Positions 55,781 to 63,738 of a DNA stretch of 64,000 nt are shown here, piece by piece. The position numbers were made by a program, and so were the translations under genes. The notes under the pieces are model-generated. The model had not been told where the DNA came from, ran no database searches, and saw nothing but the letters and a program-made list of their open reading frames with translations. Each line of letters begins with the position of its first letter. Positions within the stretch are counted from its first letter, which is position 1. The DNA is from Mesorhizobium shangrilense (GTDB lineage: Bacteria > Pseudomonadota > Alphaproteobacteria > Rhizobiales > Rhizobiaceae), in contig NZ_JBEWSZ010000001.1 of assembly GCF_040537815.1 (NCBI RefSeq), positions 3,658,001 to 3,722,000 on the forward strand, in the 5' to 3' direction.

Positions 55781-56620
55781 ATGACTGTACAGGAGGCCGC
55801 CGGGCGAGCTTTGTCCGCAATCGAACCGAAACTGGCGCAGGTAAATCTCGACCCCGAGGAAAAGGTGGCGCTTCGAACGCTCTATCTGCTGCTGGGGGAG
55901 GCGGCCGCCAATAGCCCCGAGCAGTCAGAACCAGAAATCGGCCCGCTGAGCGAGAAGGTGGTGACCGCCCTGTCCCTCAACAGGGACGAGGGGGTATCGC
56001 GCATTGCCTTGCTGAGGGAAGTCAGTGAGAGCCTTAAATCTCTTGCCTCGAGCCGAAACGAGCACCAGACGGAGGCGGCTCAGCAAAGGGGTGAGGTCGC
56101 ACGGACGAAACCGCCGATTCCGCCGCGAGCGCATAGCACGGAGGCTGAACAGCGTGACCGGTATTCGCAGCAGAACAGGCAGTTCTCGTCGGCAATACTC
56201 GTCATCCTCGCTTTTGCGTCGGCGTTTCCATTCGTGATGATCCTGCTCAGCAGCCTTCTTTTGCTTCCCGCAGGTGGATTGGAACAGATATATCCTGGTG
56301 AACTGGTAAAGGCGCTCGCGACGCGTCCGGGCAATTACGGCGGCACCCTGCAGTTGATGATCCTTCCCGCTGCTGCGGCTCTCTCAGTCGCCTCTTTCCC
56401 CTGGATATTTCAGACGCGCAGTGGTTCCTGGCTTGTGGCGGTTTCTTTCGCGGGCATGTTTGCTGCCTTGGTCGACGGATTGATTTTTGGCATTGCCCCC
56501 GGGTTCGATGAGGCCACGAAGGGTGCGATCACGCAGTATTTCGTGATGAACGCGGGATCGATTTTCATCTACATCATGCTGTTGATCGGATTGCGCGTCG
56601 CAGCGCTCCGGCAGGCGTGA
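55781..56620 (+). CDS. Membrane protein of unknown family, divergent partner
   Basis: A 279-residue protein. Residues 1-130 are soluble and helical, with acidic and basic patches (LSAIEPKLAQVNLDPEEKVA, SRNEHQTEAAQQRGE), and 137-275 contain four membrane helices. A strong ribosome site (GGAGGTGTGAC) precedes the ATG. It has no recognised domain. The divergent arrangement with the 803-residue membrane protein, both in island DNA, suggests shared regulation and perhaps a common membrane complex, which is inference. Confidence 0.72.
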   Translation: MTVQEAAGRALSAIEPKLAQVNLDPEEKVALRTLYLLLGEAAANSPEQSEPEIGPLSEKVVTALSLNRDEGVSRIALLREVSESLKSLASSRNEHQTEAAQQRGEVARTKPPIPPRAHSTEAEQRDRYSQQNRQFSSAILVILAFASAFPFVMILLSSLLLLPAGGLEQIYPGELVKALATRPGNYGGTLQLMILPAAAALSVASFPWIFQTRSGSWLVAVSFAGMFAALVDGLIFGIAPGFDEATKGAITQYFVMNAGSIFIYIMLLIGLRVAALRQA

Positions 56621-57657
56621 ACCGGCGTCGTACGATTATTGTTAGCTGAACCGGTGACGGTCAGGCTCCAGTTCTTCCTGCGGCAGATGGTTGGCGACTA
56701 CGACTTCATCCGCCGTCGATCGCAGCGCGCGTATCGAGTCCATCAAGCCAACGAATTCGGGGGGGCTTCCCTTCAGCAAAGGATTCCGTCGAAACCGGTC
56801 AGCCATGCGACGCTCTACCGCCTCGTCTGGCGCCAGTGCGATCGCGGGTTATCTTTGCGACACGTAGCGCGCTTCTGGTGAAAAGAGACCAGTAACTTGT
56901 TTGGGGCTACGCGGCGCGCAGGAGGGGCGGTTTGAGCTTGAATAGTGGGCTCGTTCCTCCGGGCTGGCTGAAGGCGATGTCGTGAAATTCTCCGGTCGTT
57001 TCATCCGCGATGGGGTGAAGTGTCAGATCGAGACTAGCTTGACCGACAACGGCAGTATGACGGACCCGGCGTTCCTATCCATTTTTGACCGCGTCGCCTC
57101 CTTTACTCCCTAATACATGGCCAAACGGACCTCCTTCAGCGCCGCCGCCGGAAGAACACCGGCTATGCTGACCGCCGCCCTGCCAGGCCGCCCGGAATGC
57201 CGACTGAAAAGTGTTCTACCTGAGAATGCTTTCAGCCGCTGGGATGGCTCCGGAATCTTTCTTGACGGCCGCCATCACGACCGCGAGGATCAAAAGAAGC
57301 TAACCCTTTGAATGATGAAGGATATTACCTTGACGGCGAGCCTTGTCCTGACCATATCCGTCAAAACCCTGTCAAAATTAATTGGTTACTAGCGCGGTCA
57401 CCGTTCTGTCGTGCAGCGGCTGCAATGGGTGTGGCCGCAATTCAGATCGATCCTAGTTGAAACAGATGCCACAGTTGCGGTAACCGCACATTTGCCGGCC
57501 GCGAACCGGTCCATCGCCTTTTGTCAACCTAGCGTCAACCAAGCCAGCAAATTCCTTAGTGCATGGCCATAACGCTGTCAGGTCCGGGTCAGGAACGCTT
57601 GGTGACCGCGCGGGCCTAAGGCATCCCCGGCAGCGCGCCTCGGGACGCGCCTGCTTG
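56621..57657. other. Degenerate region without an intact gene
   Basis: About 1 kb with several short frames and no convincing gene. On the minus strand, 56907-57078 is an open C-terminal-like fragment ending GGTSPLFKLKPPLLRAA with no start codon, closed upstream by an in-frame stop. It looks like the tail of a truncated gene. Plus-strand frames at 56639-56881 and 57117-57311 have no motif or ribosome site. Confidence 0.45.
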
Positions 57658-57828
57658 CTTGCCGATGTGGATCAAAAGCTGAGGATCGGTCACTGGCTCA
57701 TTCGGGAAAAGGCGGCGCTGCCTCACGGGCATTTCGGATCCTGGCTGGAGAAGCAGGATGGATTAAGCCGCGGCCGAGCGAATGAGTGCATGGCATTGGC
57801 CAAGGAAGCCAGCGAGCGATCGCCGGCC
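57658..57828 (+). pseudogene. Fragment resembling DUF3102
   Basis: The translation of this segment reads LRIGHWLIREKAALPHGHFG, then SWLEKQDGLSRGRANECMAL: the pattern G-x-x-L-x-x-x-K-x-x-L-x-HG-x-F-x-x-WL is that of DUF3102 proteins of mobile elements. The frame extends both ways (57559-58239), but the flanks look random and no proper start is seen. I read it as a remnant embedded in degenerate island DNA. Confidence 0.4.
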
Positions 57829-58016
57829 GCGGCGGTCCCAATTGCCCGGCTTGGCATCTTGCGGATCCGGGCAACCTGGACGAGCGCTTCGCTCATTGGT
57901 GTCCCTGCATGCAAACGGAACTGGCGTAATCCCGGACTATTGGGGTTTCCCGGCATCGGACTCGACAGTCAGCCCGAACGGTGCTCTGTTTTTCTTCTCC
58001 TGGGAGGGGAGCGCTC

Positions 58017-58232
58017 ATGTTTCGGATCATCGCCGCGTTGGCGATCGCCGGCATTTTCATGCCGGTCGATCCTGCGTCGATCATCAGGCGGCCGGTCATG
58101 CCGGTCCTCTGGTCGACAATACCCGTTGAGGGATGGTGCAAACCTTGTTCGAGCGGCCAAGCATGCGGAGATAGCTGCATCTCGCGGGAGAAGAAATGCC
58201 ACAAGGCGGCCGGGTGCGCGTGTGATGGGTAG
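58017..58232 (+). CDS. Small secreted cysteine-rich protein
   Basis: A 71-residue protein with a signal peptide (MFRIIAALAIAGIFMPVDPA) and a compact cysteine module: WCKPCSSGQACGDSCISREK, then KCHKAAGCACDG, eight cysteines in total. The CGDSCI pattern occurs in short exported proteins of Rhizobiales; no function is known. GGGAGGGGAGCGCTC precedes the ATG at 58017, which is why it is preferred to the ATG at 57981. It lies 3 bp before the next gene. Confidence 0.7.
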   Translation: MFRIIAALAIAGIFMPVDPASIIRRPVMPVLWSTIPVEGWCKPCSSGQACGDSCISREKKCHKAAGCACDG

Positions 58233-58235
58233 GAA

Positions 58236-58955
58236 ATGAAGGCGATTGCAGGCCATCCCATTGCGGTGGGCTTTCTGACGTTTATCGTTTCGAGGATTGG
58301 GTTGTCTCCCTTCGTAGGCGTCCAAGTTTGCAACGACGGCTGGCACTCGATGTCGATCGGCCGCCGCGGCGGCTGCTCCTGGCATAGCGGCGTTGGTGGG
58401 CTGGACCATGGCAATTGGGTCATGCCTGCTACCATTTTGCTAGGTGTTGCGGCCGGCTTTGCTTGGAGTAGCCTTCGATCGAAATGGCTGGAAAGAGCGG
58501 ATCCTGTTGAGGAGTGGAGGCCACTCGATATCCCCCAGCCATCACCGGTGGAGCGTCCGACTCCCTCGAATGACGAGATTCCAAGTCAAGAAGGAATGCA
58601 GTCCGTCCGGAAGCAAGGTGCCTGGCTGGCATGCCCTAGATGTGCGGCCGGAATGAAGCTGCGAATGGCCTACCGCGGTAGATATGCCGGCCAGGAGTTC
58701 TGGGGATGCGGCCGCTATCCGACCTGTAGCGAGATCGTGAATATCAAACCCGCTGTGGCCATATGGGCGCGGCCGGCCACCACACCGGCAACTAGCTTAC
58801 TCCCAGTTCGCTCGCGGTCCGAGCTTCCGCCCGACGAGGTTGAGCAACAGAGGGAGAGGACGCGACGGGCGACTGAAAAGTCGGCCGCCTACATCGCCGC
58901 CGAACTGGCCACGGCAAAGCTGAGGCGCGGCCGCACAAGGAGGGGACGGAGATGA
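58236..58955 (+). CDS. DUF3761-like region plus topoisomerase-type zinc finger protein
   Basis: A 239-residue protein. The N-terminal segment contains VCNDGWHSMSIGRRGGCSWH, the Cys/His pattern of short exported DUF3761 proteins. One membrane helix follows near residues 62-80 (VMPATILLGVAAGFAW). Residues 132-168 form a topoisomerase-type zinc ribbon (CPRC...FWGCGRYPTCSE). The tail is Arg-rich. The combination is unusual; the zinc ribbon would lie on the cytoplasmic side if the helix is a single pass. It overlaps the next gene by 4 bp (ATGA). Confidence 0.62.
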   Translation: MKAIAGHPIAVGFLTFIVSRIGLSPFVGVQVCNDGWHSMSIGRRGGCSWHSGVGGLDHGNWVMPATILLGVAAGFAWSSLRSKWLERADPVEEWRPLDIPQPSPVERPTPSNDEIPSQEGMQSVRKQGAWLACPRCAAGMKLRMAYRGRYAGQEFWGCGRYPTCSEIVNIKPAVAIWARPATTPATSLLPVRSRSELPPDEVEQQRERTRRATEKSAAYIAAELATAKLRRGRTRRGRR

Positions 58956-59167
58956 TCGGCCAACATCGCTTTCGATGCACGCCGAGTGCTCTGTTCTGCT
59001 TGCTCGTATTCGCGGCCATTGCCCTTTCATCGCCGGCCAGAGCCAAACCGCTGGTAGGCTTTCCCTCCGTCATCGACGGCGACACGATCGAGATCCACGG
59101 GCAGCGAATCTGCCTGGATGCAGCCACCAAGAAATATCGCCGCGGGTGCTTCCGCCGCGACTGGTGA
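58952..59167 (+). pseudogene. Truncated thermonuclease (SNase-like) gene
   Basis: A 71-residue frame with a signal peptide (ALFCLLVFAAIALSSPARA) followed by the nuclease start PSVIDGDTIEIHGQRI. The usual RLxGIDAPE catalytic segment is missing: QRI is followed directly by CLDAATKKYRRG, which in intact homologues comes about 13 residues later. The frame then stops at 59167. An internal in-frame deletion plus truncation leaves no active site. It overlaps the upstream gene by 4 bp. Confidence 0.65.
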
Positions 59168-59268
59168 TGGTTTCAAATACGGGACCCCGGCAAATCTGCC
59201 GAGGTCACATCCAAAGGCGCTGTGGAGGCGCGCGTTTATCTTTAGTTACCGCGCCGTGGTTGCCGCGA

Positions 59269-59598
59269 TCAGTACTGCCTTCTGTAGTAGCGGTCGTCGC
59301 AAGGGGCGGTGTAGATGTTGCCGTTGTTGCGGTCTCGGTAGCGGCAGAGCTGCTGGCCGCGCGGTTGCGGCGTGGTCGACTGGCCGATGACGGCGCCGAG
59401 CAGAGCGCCGCCAGCCGCACCGACTACCGTGCTCGCCGTGTTGCCGCCGAGCGCCTGGCCGACGAGAGCGCCGCCGGCGCCGCCGATCAATGCGCCGGTG
59501 GTGGCGCGCTGCTGCGATTCGGACTGCGTCTCACACCCTGCCAGCGCGACGGTCGCGACGGTCATGAGCACGGCCGCAATGGTTCTTTTCATAATCAT
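59269..59598 (-). CDS. Glycine-zipper lipoprotein
   Basis: A 109-residue outer-membrane-type lipoprotein. The signal ends in lipobox VALAGC, followed by a double glycine-zipper region (TTGALIGGAGGALVGQALGG and AGGALLGAVIGQ) and a polar C-terminus with two cysteines (LCRYRDR, APCDDRYY). GGAGGACTCCAAG before the ATG at 59598 decides the start. Related proteins are common in rhizobial genomes and have no fixed role. It is convergent with the truncated nuclease. Confidence 0.8.
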   Translation of the reverse strand: MIMKRTIAAVLMTVATVALAGCETQSESQQRATTGALIGGAGGALVGQALGGNTASTVVGAAGGALLGAVIGQSTTPQPRGQQLCRYRDRNNGNIYTAPCDDRYYRRQY

Positions 59599-59844
59599 CT
59601 TGGAGTCCTCCTTTTGAAGTCCTAGGGTCCAGTGCGGGCGCATTGCGGCGGAACGGCGGCAGGCGCTCTCACTATATGAAACACGGTTTCCTGCTGGTTG
59701 AACAGTATGGTTCTCCAAACCTAAATAGCCGGCGGCCCCTGAAGCAGCCCATTCGACATAAACTGTCCATTAGCACGTAACCAAACCGCAGGCGGAAGCT
59801 CGGTAGGCTGTCGACCGAAACTCGGTGCAGGCAGGGAAAAGGCG

Positions 59845-61413
59845 ATGGAGAGACATCCAGGGGTGCCGAATGCGACCGCATCCAAGCCTAGAATCCGCGC
59901 CGCGCAGTATCTGCGAATGTCGACAGAGCACCAGACCTATTCGATCGACAACCAGAGGGATGCCATCCGCGACTATGCCGAGATAATGGGCTACGACATT
60001 GTCGCCACTTACGAGGACGCCGGTCGCAGCGGGCTCAACCTCGGGGGCCGCCCCGGCCTTCAGCGGCTGCTGGCCGACGTGGAAAGCCGGAAAGCCGATT
60101 TCGAAACAGTCGTGGTATACGATGTCAGCCGCTGGGGACGATTCCAGAACATCGATGAAAGCGCCGTGTATGAGTACCGGTGCCTGATGGCCGGCGTCCG
60201 GATCGAATTTTGCGCCGAGCAGTTCGTAAACGACGGCAGCATCGGGTCCGATGTCCTCAAAGCCATCAAACGCAGCATGGCGGCCGAGCACAGTCGCATG
60301 CTCTCGCAAAAAACATTCATTGGCCACGCGAGGCTGATCCGGATGGGGTTCCGACAGGGGGCAAAGGCAGGATTCGGCCTGCGCCGCCAACTGGTCGATC
60401 AACATGGACGTCCGAAAGGCATCCTTCCATCCTTCGAGTACAAGAACCTGCAGGCGGACCGCATCGTTCTGGTCCTAGGACCACCTGACGAGATCGCAAC
60501 GGTGAGATGGATTTTTGCGCACTTTGTCAAAACACGGAAGACACAGCTGCAGATGGCAAGACTGCTCAACACGCGCGGCGTTCTATCCGACCTGGGGCGC
60601 CCATGGACGCGGGAGGCTGTGCACTCGTTGCTGACCAACGAAAACTACATCGGCAACAGTGTCTGGAACAAACGTTCGACAAGACTCAAGAGCCATGCAA
60701 CCCGCAATCCCCCGGAACAGTGGGTGCGGGTGGAAAACGTTGTGGAGCCGATCGTCGACCGCAAGCTGTTCAACCGAGCGCAGACTGTCCTTAAAACTAT
60801 CCATCGTCACACGACGAATGACGAGATGCTCGCCGCGCTCAAGGCGCTTCTGGCCCGTCGCGGCGCCTTGTCCTCTTTGATCATCGACGACGCGCCCGAC
60901 TGTCCACCGTCGTCACGCTACAGTTGGCGGTTTGGAACAATCGTCAAAGCCTATGAGCTGATCGGATACCAGCCGCTCAAGAGCTGCCGCTTCATCTTCG
61001 TGAACCGACGCATAGAAACGATCAGGCTCCAGGTTATCCAGGATCTCCTGGCCGCGATTGAAAAGCAAGGCGGGGTTGTCACCTATGACACGGAGGCGGA
61101 CCTCCTGCGGATCAACGAGGAGATCACGGTAGCGATCACAATAGGACGCTGCAGGGGCTCCACCTTCGGCTATCCACACTGGTTTTCGAAGGCTGATCGG
61201 GAGCCACTGCCGGACATTCTCGTCCTGATCCGAATGAATCCCGGGGATCTCATCATTCGGGACTATCTGATTGCTCCTGCGCATGAGATCGCAGGCAGAT
61301 CGAAACTGCATGTCATCAATGGGGCACAGCTGGACACCTATATTTTTCCCACTCTCGGCCCGCTTGTGAGGCTGGCGGAGCGAGCGACCGTGGGGAGCAT
61401 GGTGCCGATTTGA
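59845..61413 (+). CDS. Serine recombinase with atypical C-terminus
   Basis: A 522-residue recombinase. The resolvase domain (about 17-165) has the catalytic serine S26 (YLRMSTEHQ), the YEDAGRSGLNLGGRPGL loop and VVVYDVSRWGR. A recombinase domain follows (about 185-300, LNTRGV, WTREAVHSLLTNENYIGN). The zinc-ribbon cysteines of many large serine recombinases are absent. Instead, residues 330-522 carry an unassigned domain with a KAYELIGYQP segment. It likely moves or resolves part of the island. Its stop overlaps the TTG start of the next gene. Confidence 0.87.
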   Translation: MERHPGVPNATASKPRIRAAQYLRMSTEHQTYSIDNQRDAIRDYAEIMGYDIVATYEDAGRSGLNLGGRPGLQRLLADVESRKADFETVVVYDVSRWGRFQNIDESAVYEYRCLMAGVRIEFCAEQFVNDGSIGSDVLKAIKRSMAAEHSRMLSQKTFIGHARLIRMGFRQGAKAGFGLRRQLVDQHGRPKGILPSFEYKNLQADRIVLVLGPPDEIATVRWIFAHFVKTRKTQLQMARLLNTRGVLSDLGRPWTREAVHSLLTNENYIGNSVWNKRSTRLKSHATRNPPEQWVRVENVVEPIVDRKLFNRAQTVLKTIHRHTTNDEMLAALKALLARRGALSSLIIDDAPDCPPSSRYSWRFGTIVKAYELIGYQPLKSCRFIFVNRRIETIRLQVIQDLLAAIEKQGGVVTYDTEADLLRINEEITVAITIGRCRGSTFGYPHWFSKADREPLPDILVLIRMNPGDLIIRDYLIAPAHEIAGRSKLHVINGAQLDTYIFPTLGPLVRLAERATVGSMVPI

Positions 61414-62237
61414 AAAGTTTGACCAAAGATGCCGCTCACCGCGCCCTGGAGAACAGCGGCGACAGGCACGCAAGGAATATTGCTGCTGGCCAACTAGGGT
61501 CCAAGGCAAAGCTCTTTGCGCCCGAATTTTTGGCGACCTACGAGGCCGAATGCAAACGCATGCGCGATTTCATAACGAAAGCAGAAAAGTCTGAACGGCG
61601 CCTGGATAGCATCGTCGGGGCACTTGAAATGATGATAGGCGACAAGAAATTTTGCGTACTTCTGGCGTCCGAGGAGCTCGTGACAATGCCAATATCATTG
61701 GCACACAAGTTATCAGGCGCGACTGGCGAGCCGCACATGTTTTCCCCTCCTGGAAAACCCCCTTCCGACGCCGGCGAAAACCGGGAACCTGTTAGCGGAA
61801 TTTGCCCCGACGTCCTCGACGTGCTTCGGGACAGCCCAGTGCATCCGAAAATCTTCGGGTTGCTCCAGAAGGCGCTTCCAGCCAGGCAATTGGAGATTGT
61901 CCGTCTGATGGTGGCCATGGACCGGGTCAGGCCCACCTACGCAAGGATGCTCGTCGCCCTTACACCACAAGCTCAGCTGGCCAAGAACTTCCATCCCAGA
62001 GCGATCGCCAACCTGGCTGAACGCAAGCGAGGCGCGATGGTGCTCGATCTGGGCAGGCTGAGCCGTGCGGTTCTAGGCGCCGTGGAACAGCGTGGCCAGG
62101 TGGGTCTGGAGCTTGTCGCAGCCAGCCGCTATTTTGACCGGCTGATGGATAATTCCAGGGTGGTGCGATATCTGGCGCGCAATTTTCCTGGCCATTTTGA
62201 AGAGTTTCACAATTTGTCGGTGTCCTTCCTCAAATAG
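61410..62237 (+). CDS. RepB-C-terminal-domain protein, coupled to the recombinase
   Basis: A 275-residue protein. The C-terminal part matches the RepB plasmid-partition C-terminal domain: VHPKIFGLLQKALPARQLEI, VRLMVAMDRVRPTYARMLVA, LTPQAQLA. The ParB/RepB N-terminal nuclease-like domain is missing, replaced by an unassigned helical region (about 1-110). The start is TTG at 61410, overlapping the recombinase stop (TTGA), so it is translated by coupling. A role in controlling the recombinase or binding its DNA sites is inference. Confidence 0.78.
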   Translation: MKSLTKDAAHRALENSGDRHARNIAAGQLGSKAKLFAPEFLATYEAECKRMRDFITKAEKSERRLDSIVGALEMMIGDKKFCVLLASEELVTMPISLAHKLSGATGEPHMFSPPGKPPSDAGENREPVSGICPDVLDVLRDSPVHPKIFGLLQKALPARQLEIVRLMVAMDRVRPTYARMLVALTPQAQLAKNFHPRAIANLAERKRGAMVLDLGRLSRAVLGAVEQRGQVGLELVAASRYFDRLMDNSRVVRYLARNFPGHFEEFHNLSVSFLK

Positions 62238-62544
62238 GTGGGATCGATCCCAACGTGGGCCGTTTCGGATGATAAGACCGTTCGGCGCACTGCCGGATTT
62301 CCTTTTGAGGCGCCAACACTACACGGATCACTCATCGCGCCTAATAATCCGCTTCTCCGATGACTGCGATTGAGCGTCGACGGCCTGCTGAGAAACGCGT
62401 CGATGCGCACATGCGCAATCATGGTGCCAAACGCCCAACCCACCGGTTCGAAAACTATATGCACCGCAACATTCCGAAAAGCGGGCTGAAAAGAGCTTGG
62501 CGCCGGTTCAGACCACTGGCGTGATGCTCCGGTTTGGCTGCCGG
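62238..62544. other. Intergenic stretch without a recognised gene
   Basis: 307 bp between the convergent RepB-C and GT25 genes. A minus-strand frame (62207-62707) crosses it but overlaps both neighbours and lacks any motif. I see no clear terminator hairpin. Confidence 0.5.
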
Positions 62545-63288
62545 TTACCTTTGGGGCCTGGAAGTGTAGCCAAACAACTGGCGCCGATATTTCTTCCAGT
62601 TCCATTCCAGACGCTGATAAAAGCGCGCGCGGGATTTTCGGCCGACTATCGAGGTGGAAAACGTTCCATTCTGCGTGCCCTGTTCGACGATAGGGCGCTC
62701 GAACCAAAGGACCTCAACGCCGTTCTGGGCGTCGATCCGATCGATCTGATGGTCGATCGGCAAGGTGATCTTGTTGGCCGCAAACCAGGCGCATCGCGCT
62801 TCCGCGACACGCCGCGTGATCAGGTAGGAATCCGTGTTGCGGCAGTGTGGCGCGGGATATAGATGCCTGCCTTTTTTCAATTGCCACAGCGCTGTGTAAT
62901 AATTTCCGCCATTGCCGAGATAGACGACGGCATTCCGATCTGGATCCGCGAATTCGGCCAGGCCTTCGTTGAATTTCCGGCAGAAGCGGTTGGACAAAAT
63001 GACATCGTCTTCGAAAACAAGGCAGTAGGGATAGCCGCTCGCCAGGAACTCCTGCCAGACGCCGATATGTTTCATCGCGCATGAAACTTCGGCAGGCAGC
63101 AGCTTCTCGGAATCGACACGCCGCGCTTTTTCCTCAGCGGAAATGTCGGAGATGTCCCAGTCCAGGAACCAATTTACGGGAATGCCATGCGGCGCGAAGC
63201 CTGCCGTGATGTGACGCTCTCGGTCCTCGTAGCCGCGCTTGACGTGGCATATGCGGACAAAGACTTTATCGGTTGGAAATTCTGCCAT
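62545..63288 (-). CDS. Glycosyltransferase family 25 protein
   Basis: A 247-residue GT25 (LPS-type galactosyltransferase) enzyme. Landmarks are VKRGYEDRERHITAGFAPHG at the start, EVSCAMKHIGVWQEFLASG near the middle, the acidic motif YCLVFEDDVILSN and NTDSYLITRRVAEA. It probably adds a sugar to cell-surface polysaccharide on the cytoplasmic side of the membrane. The ATG at 63288 (MAEFPTDKVF) was chosen; the frame runs to 63696 but the extension is not protein-like. No other surface-polysaccharide gene is in the window. Confidence 0.85.
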   Translation of the reverse strand: MAEFPTDKVFVRICHVKRGYEDRERHITAGFAPHGIPVNWFLDWDISDISAEEKARRVDSEKLLPAEVSCAMKHIGVWQEFLASGYPYCLVFEDDVILSNRFCRKFNEGLAEFADPDRNAVVYLGNGGNYYTALWQLKKGRHLYPAPHCRNTDSYLITRRVAEARCAWFAANKITLPIDHQIDRIDAQNGVEVLWFERPIVEQGTQNGTFSTSIVGRKSRARFYQRLEWNWKKYRRQLFGYTSRPQR

Positions 63289-63594
63289 GGCCCTGTCTGT
63301 ACTGTTCCGGATCGTGAAAATCCAGAGGTGGCGCTCAGGCCGTTTCTCCACGCCAGGCGAACGCCGGCCACATCGTGCCCAGTCCCCTGCGGCCAAAGCC
63401 CGGTGAACATGGAACTCGATCGCCGATCGCTGCCCTGATGAGGCCGATCTTCTGGTCGTGCCGGCACAGCAAGTCCAAGGGTTCCTGGCCACCAGAACAA
63501 GGCTCGCTTCGGCCGCCTCTGCGACATTCCCTGCTGTTCCTGAAACCTTGTCCCTGTCAGCGCGTTGCCGTGGCACGGTGTAAGAGGAGTTCAG

Positions 63595-63738
63595 ATGGGC
63601 TTCGTGGATGGAGGAGTGGCGATGCTCGTCGTGCTGTTCATCATCCTGTTCGTGATCACCGCGATGCGGGATCTGAACAGCGCCCCTTGCTTCCATCGCC
63701 TGCGCTCATGGCTGCATAGGCGGCAGCATCAGGATTGA
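63595..63738 (+). CDS. Short single-pass membrane protein (47 aa)
   Basis: A frame too short for usual gene calls: 47 residues with one hydrophobic helix (AMLVVLFIILFVITAM, about 9-24) and a basic His/Arg-rich tail (HRLRSWLHRRQH). TAAGAGGAGTTCAG precedes the ATG, a strong ribosome site with 5-base spacing. Function is unknown. Nothing similar is in the window. Confidence 0.5.
   Translation: MGFVDGGVAMLVVLFIILFVITAMRDLNSAPCFHRLRSWLHRRQHQD

Noticed and set aside
56639..56881. 80-codon plus-strand frame
   Set aside because: No ribosome site, no recognisable motif, lies in degenerate DNA.
57117..57311. 64-codon plus-strand frame
   Set aside because: No ribosome site and no protein-like features.
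62545..63696. 383-codon version of the glycosyltransferase
   Set aside because: The first 136 codons are unlike GT25 proteins; homology starts at the ATG at 63288.
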